This document shows, piece after piece, positions 12,283-12,500 of a DNA stretch of 12,500 nt. The notes beneath the pieces were generated by a model. The model did no database searches. It worked only from the letters and a program-made list of their open reading frames with translations, and was not told the DNA's origin. The stretch is from assembly GCA_012295275.1 (NCBI GenBank), contig CM022678.1:6396059-6408558 (forward strand), written 5' to 3'. Both the position numbers and the translations under genes were made by a program. Numbering within the stretch: position 1 is the stretch's first letter; each line of letters begins with the position of its first letter. The stretch comes from Chrysomallon squamiferum. Lineage: Eukaryota > Mollusca > Gastropoda > Neomphalida > Peltospiridae.

Positions 12283-12431
12283 GTATATATAATTACAGCA
12301 ATGGTTTTTACCTGTTCGTGGAAGAAGCAAAAGAACACACCAAAGAACACGAGTCGCTGAACAACTTGAGAGAAAAGTGGAAACGTTCAACAAAAGCCGA
12401 GAGGAGGTGGTACTTGGAACGGGCAAAAAAG
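434..12431 (+). CDS. UBTF: UBF/UBTF-like nucleolar transcription factor 1, 5' part (10 exons, 3'-incomplete)
   Basis: UBF binds rDNA as a dimer through tandem HMG boxes and supports RNA polymerase I pre-initiation complexes in the nucleolus. Ten exons (434-503, 3272-3328, 3788-3969, 4835-4921, 6077-6226, 7787-7851, 8394-8508, 10471-10581, 10801-10922, 12299-12431) total 1092 nt, exactly 364 codons, with matching phases at every GT-AG junction (1,1,0,0,0,2,0,0,2). Residues about 44-132 match the UBF N-terminal dimerisation region (WSLDDVSQLLES, then DWSVIAFQEF and CKQKF, then TLTELL). HMG box 1 is about 135-205 (LPKKPLTTYFHF, then LPEKKK). Box 2 is about 219-290 (KLPTPYTLF, then KPKKKIKWIRKA). 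Box 3 starts near 314 (KPEKPPSNGFYLF). Residues 1-43 have no match I recognise. An in-frame TGA at 389-391 precedes the first ATG. Box 3 is cut by the window edge. Identity rests on remembered UBF family sequence; confidence in the family is high, in exon 2 lower. Confidence 0.92.
614..634. promoter_or_regulatory. CRE, ETS-like and E-box cluster in 5' intron 1
   Basis: A perfect palindromic CRE (TGACGTCA, 614-621) runs into an ETS-like ACTTCCT (621-627), followed by a palindromic E-box CACGTG (629-634). All three fall within 21 bp, about 110 bp after the exon 1 donor, in otherwise AT-rich sequence. Placement suggests a promoter-proximal enhancer. CACGTG is a MYC/MAX-class site and MYC regulates UBTF in mammals; its use here is inferred. 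Confidence 0.4.
1273..1295. repeat. (AT)n microsatellite
   Basis: A run of AT dinucleotides about 23 bp long in intron 1, followed by an inverted repeat CCATTG-GTACA-CAATGG. Confidence 0.9.
2210..2235. repeat. (TTTA)n microsatellite
   Basis: Six or so copies of TTTA in intron 1, followed shortly by CCCTCCCGAATTCGAGGG, a GC-rich near-palindrome. Confidence 0.9.
3013..3240. repeat. (ATT)n/(ATC)n array
   Basis: Degenerate ATT, ATC and GTT trinucleotide repeats, with an uninterrupted (ATT)n core near 3115-3158. The array ends about 30 bp before exon 2 and forms part of its T-rich upstream context. Long open frames on both strands here are repeat artefacts. Confidence 0.9.
3272..3328 (+). CDS. 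UBTF: UBF exon 2, 57-nt symmetric exon, possible cassette
   Basis: Acceptor ttaagctacag| and a strong donor TCAG|gtgagt bound a 57-nt open segment with phase 1 at both ends. It encodes DEISCHHKRIKFDQSENNS, with the first Asp split across the junction, and contains no stop. It can be included or skipped without changing the frame, because exon 1 also joins directly to exon 3. The residues are hydrophilic with a small basic patch (HHKRIK) and match no UBF segment I know. Support comes only from splice sites and phase, so a chance exon-like segment is possible. Confidence 0.65.
3329..3787 (+). other. Intron 2
   Basis: The intron is 459 nt, phase 1, from gtgagt to gttgttgcag. It contains two poly-T runs near 3505-3530 and a poly-A run near 3653-3671. 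Nothing else is recognised. Confidence 0.75.
3788..3969 (+). CDS. UBTF: UBF exon 3, N-terminal dimerisation region
   Basis: Acceptor gttgttgcag| opens this exon with AT, completing the Asp codon from upstream. It encodes residues 43-103, including VKRWSLDDVSQLLESV, then LPKHD, DWSVIAFQEF and EECKQKFTHIIEK. These align with the vertebrate UBF N-terminal region: a WSxxD start, LLE, LPxxD, DWxxxAFxxF and CKxK. This region supports UBF dimerisation in studied homologues. The donor is AAG|gttccc, the weakest in the gene. The alternative frame beginning at ATG 3788 is not UBF-like and was discarded. Confidence 0.92.
3970..4834 (+). other. Intron 3
   Basis: The intron is 865 nt, phase 0, with a weak gttccc donor followed directly by a poly-T run. 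It holds purine-rich AAAAG repeats (about 4014-4050), poly-A and poly-T patches, a short (GT)n near 4460 and the CATA array with its 78-bp duplication (about 4555-4790). Confidence 0.85.
4555..4790. repeat. (CATA)n/(TA)n array with 78-bp tandem duplication
   Basis: The array consists of CATA, TATA and GTAC words. A unit containing TTCACAACTGGTTTGATGTG occurs twice (CACAACTGG at 4667 and 4745), a period of 78 bp, with intervening CATA repeats. The copies differ slightly downstream (TTTACGTAC against TTTATGTAC), so they arose by local duplication. Confidence 0.9.
4835..4921 (+). CDS. UBTF: UBF exon 4, end of dimerisation region and linker to box 1
   Basis: Acceptor gatgatcag| and donor GAC|gtaaga bound 29 codons in phase 0 (residues 104-132), starting VRRNQTLTELLNAATEM and ending LFKEND. 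The VR..TLTEL core matches the vertebrate UBF segment just before HMG box 1. Base composition is clearly higher in GC than the flanking intron, as expected for a conserved exon. Confidence 0.92.
4922..6076 (+). other. Intron 4
   Basis: The intron is 1155 nt, phase 0, from gtaaga to ttcgaag. Its first 300 nt are degenerate TTA/GTT repeats. A unique-looking part lies around 5270-5590, and the final 470 nt are a long trinucleotide and hexanucleotide array reaching almost to the acceptor. Confidence 0.85.
5603..6048. repeat. (ATTATC)n, (ATT)n and (GTT)n compound array
   Basis: A hexamer ATTATC array (about 5610-5700, resuming 5725-5760) passes into CTA/ATC repeats, then (ATT)n with GTT interruptions, and ends in a pure (GTT)n run at about 6020-6048. 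The reading frames on both strands are open for over 100 codons but encode only Ile, Ser-Leu, Asn-Asp or Met-Ile strings. Confidence 0.95.
6077..6226 (+). CDS. UBTF: UBF exon 5, HMG box 1 (helices 1-2)
   Basis: Fifty codons in phase 0 (residues 133-182) encode IDLPKKPLTTYFHFLADKRE, then KLKADHPELKNVEFVKLLSD and KYKNLPEKKK. This is a clear HMG-box amino half: P..PLT.YF.F, a KR basic turn, HPEL, a second-helix leucine pattern, and LPEKKK leading into helix 3. Vertebrate UBF box 1 shows nearly the same order. The acceptor is ttcgaag|, an AAG site; the donor is AAG|gtaaga. The nearby TAG at 6049-6051 would shift the frame, so the AAG acceptor is required. Confidence 0.94.
6227..7786 (+). other. 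Intron 5
   Basis: The intron is 1560 nt, phase 0. It carries short CATA words (6470-6530), two GT-rich tracts (about 6985-7014 and 7218-7250), a poly-T run (about 7508-7525) and a small inverted repeat CCCACT-AACAC-AGTGGG near 7718-7734. The rest is AT-rich sequence with nothing recognised. Confidence 0.8.
7787..7851 (+). CDS. UBTF: UBF exon 6, HMG box 1 helix 3
   Basis: Acceptor ctttgcag| and donor TTCAG|gtttgt bound 21 codons plus two bases. It encodes KKYIKMAKASKDEYDRQMLE and F, completing the long third helix of HMG box 1 (UBF pattern KKxKYIxxxxxxKxEYxxxxxxFR). The last two bases AG pair with the first G of the next exon to give Arg 204 (phase 2). Confidence 0.92.
7852..8393 (+). other. 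Intron 6
   Basis: The intron is 542 nt, phase 2, from gtttgt to ctgtttttag. It is AT-rich with short homopolymer runs. No repeat family or gene is recognised; the open frames on both strands near 8083-8371 lack any family match. Confidence 0.8.
8394..8508 (+). CDS. UBTF: UBF exon 7, box 1-2 linker and start of HMG box 2
   Basis: Acceptor ctgtttttag| and donor GAT|gtgagt bound residues 204-242. The exon starts RKEHPEFDVKPYSDAP, close to the FREDHPDL that ends box 1 in vertebrate UBF, and continues KLPTPYTLFCQRKLKDISET to DPD. This is the amino part of HMG box 2 (P.TP..L), which in UBF is less canonical than box 1. It ends in phase 0. Confidence 0.92.
8690..9100. repeat. Pentanucleotide (CTTTA/CATTA)n array with 36-bp higher-order repeat
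   Basis: CTTTA and CATTA pentamers make up about 400 bp. At the right end a larger unit recurs: CTTATCTTTAAC begins at 9004, 9040 and 9076, an exact 36-bp period over about three copies, showing secondary amplification within the array. Confidence 0.92.
9104..9400. repeat. Complex non-microsatellite stretch, possible old interspersed repeat
   Basis: This 300-bp block is noticeably more complex and GC-richer than its flanks and sits between two simple-repeat arrays. It begins with an inverted repeat TGTCG/CGACA (9104-9121) and includes a local duplication of GAGCAGCTGAGCA near 9246-9270. No tRNA-type promoter boxes or coding frame are seen. Its repeat nature is inferred only from setting. Confidence 0.3.
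9428..9660. repeat. (CATA)n microsatellite
   Basis: About 230 bp of CATA tetramers with GATA, ACGT and TAATA interruptions, ending in (AT)n. Open minus-strand frames reading MYVC-type strings are artefacts of the repeat. Confidence 0.95.
9819..10160. mobile_element. MITE-like element with degenerate terminal inverted repeats and TA flanks
   Basis: The left end CAGGTACTGTACTAATTATC and the reverse complement of the right end CGGGTACCGGACCAATTAAC agree at about 16 of the first 23 positions; most differences are transitions. Both ends are flanked by TA (9817-9818 and 10161-10162), as expected of a TA target duplication in the Tc1/mariner-pogo superfamily. The CAG-like terminus and the ATTATCTGG word resemble pogo/Tigger ends. 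At 342 bp, with only a short uninformative open frame, it would be a non-autonomous, old copy. It includes a poly-T tract (about 10017-10034) and a palindrome GCCACGTGGC (9951-9960). Confidence 0.6.
10260..10465. repeat. (TTTA)n/(TTTTTA)n array before exon 8
   Basis: The array is almost pure T and A with TTTA, TTTTTA and ATT units. It extends to within a few bases of the exon 8 acceptor and provides its T-rich tract. Confidence 0.93.
10471..10581 (+). CDS. UBTF: UBF exon 8, HMG box 2 helices 2-3
   Basis: Acceptor ttttacag| and donor GTG|gtgagt bound 37 codons, residues 243-279: LSADECKSRCKEIWTNLKPK, then KKIKWIRKAAKVWPQYV. The pattern W..L..KKK.KWI.KA matches helices 2 and 3 of UBF box 2. 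The acceptor follows more than 200 nt of T-rich (TTTTA)n-like sequence. Confidence 0.92.
10582..10800 (+). other. Intron 8
   Basis: The shortest complete intron, 219 nt, phase 0, from gtgagt to gctgtttcag. It contains no visible repeat. Confidence 0.85.
10801..10922 (+). CDS. UBTF: UBF exon 9, end of box 2 and linker to box 3
   Basis: Acceptor gctgtttcag| and donor CCAAG|gtagaa bound 40 codons plus two bases, residues 280-319. It encodes EDMEAYMKKNPKFPFRPQHL, then FTQEEQHLKDKDDGKPEKPP. The LT..E.QLKDK.DG.P.KPP order is a characteristic UBF linker leading into box 3. Reading through the donor meets TAG at 10924-10926 at once, so splicing is needed to continue. Confidence 0.92.
11091..11640. 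repeat. Complex block, candidate interspersed repeat
   Basis: About 550 bp of moderate GC sequence stand out from the low-complexity flanks. It has three direct AGGTCA words (11141, 11158, 11183) and a run with words such as GGTCCGATTGGCCTAAAATG and ACCAAGTTTCCTATAAAAA, of a style I associate with dispersed repeats in invertebrate genomes. A 34-A run follows at 11724-11757. No long reading frame or terminal repeat is found. Classification is a guess from style. Confidence 0.35.
11724..11757. repeat. Poly-A run (34 A)
   Basis: The longest uninterrupted homopolymer in the window, preceded by ATT/ATC repeats. It could be a retroposon tail or a simple slippage tract. Confidence 0.95.
11928..12290. 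repeat. Minisatellite, six copies of a ~54-bp unit
   Basis: The unit runs GTCTGTGTATATTTATACCT, then GTATCCATATCTATATAAAT and a (GT)n spacer. GTCTGT starts at 11945, 12000, 12044, 12104, 12158 and 12215, giving periods of 55, 44, 60, 54 and 57; variation is mostly in the (GT)n and a deletion/duplication in copy 3. It ends in (GT)n(AT)n only a few bases before the exon 10 acceptor. Confidence 0.95.
12299..12431 (+). CDS. UBTF: UBF exon 10, start of HMG box 3
   Basis: Acceptor ataattacag| supplies C to complete Ser 320 (AG+C), and the exon runs in phase to AAG|gtgaac. Residues 320-364 read SNGFYLFVEEAKEHTKEHES, then LNNLREKWKRSTKAERRWYL and ERAKK. This fits HMG box 3 through the start of helix 3 (vertebrate UBF: PPPNSYSLY, then QQWKLLSQKEKDAY). 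The remainder of box 3 must lie in an exon beyond the window. The upstream reading frame is also open through the minisatellite, but the acceptor and family match fix the exon start. Confidence 0.9.
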
Positions 12432-12500
12432 GTGAACACATTTCTCAGTTCAGCATTTTTGTTTCTCTAGGGAAGCTAAATAAATATAAATAAATACAAA

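Larger units (their letters stand above)
10923..12298 (+). other. Intron 9
   Basis: The intron is 1376 nt, phase 2, from gtagaa to ataattacag. It contains T-rich sequence, a complex block (11091-11640), a 34-base poly-A run and the ~54-bp minisatellite adjoining exon 10. Confidence 0.85.

Noticed and set aside
1-12500. tRNA, rRNA, CRISPR or tRNA-derived SINE promoter boxes
   Set aside because: I saw no cloverleaf, no GGTTCGA-type B box and no spaced direct-repeat array on either strand; a covariance-model scan would be decisive.

Overview
The window is eukaryotic, very AT-rich genomic DNA, mostly large GT-AG introns full of microsatellites. It carries one recognisable protein-coding gene on the + strand: the 5' part of an orthologue of UBF/UBTF, the multi-HMG-box RNA polymerase I transcription factor. 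Ten coding exons join without a frame break into the first 364 residues, and the gene runs off the right edge. UBF orthology, intron size and repeat content point to an animal. The long CATA, ATT and TTTA tracts would suit a mollusc, perhaps a cephalopod, but that is a weak inference from repeat style only.

Layout. 1-433: upstream region with an (ATA)n tract, four TCCGAA motifs, a GGGAATTTCC site and a YY1-like site just before the start codon. 434-503: exon 1. 504-3271: intron 1, with a CRE/ETS-like/E-box cluster near its 5' end and an ATT-rich array near its 3' end. 3272-3328: a short symmetric (phase 1-1) exon, possibly a cassette. 3788-3969 and 4835-4921: the N-terminal UBF dimerisation region. 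6077-6226, 7787-7851 and the start of 8394-8508: HMG box 1 and its tail. 8394-8508, 10471-10581 and 10801-10922: HMG box 2 and the linker. 10801-10922 (end) and 12299-12431: the start of HMG box 3. The rest of box 3, the later boxes and any acidic tail lie beyond the window.

Non-genic content is mainly simple repeats. There are also a 36-bp higher-order repeat inside a pentanucleotide array, a 78-bp tandem duplication, a six-copy ~54-bp minisatellite just before exon 10, and a 342-bp segment with degenerate terminal inverted repeats and TA flanks that looks like a pogo/Tigger-type MITE. Two further more complex intronic stretches (about 9104-9400 and 11091-11640) may be old interspersed repeats. 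I see no RNA gene, CRISPR array, transposase gene or second protein-coding gene, and no strong evidence of a new biological system. The most useful results are the reconstructed UBF gene model, the candidate cassette exon, the MITE and several splice-site oddities.
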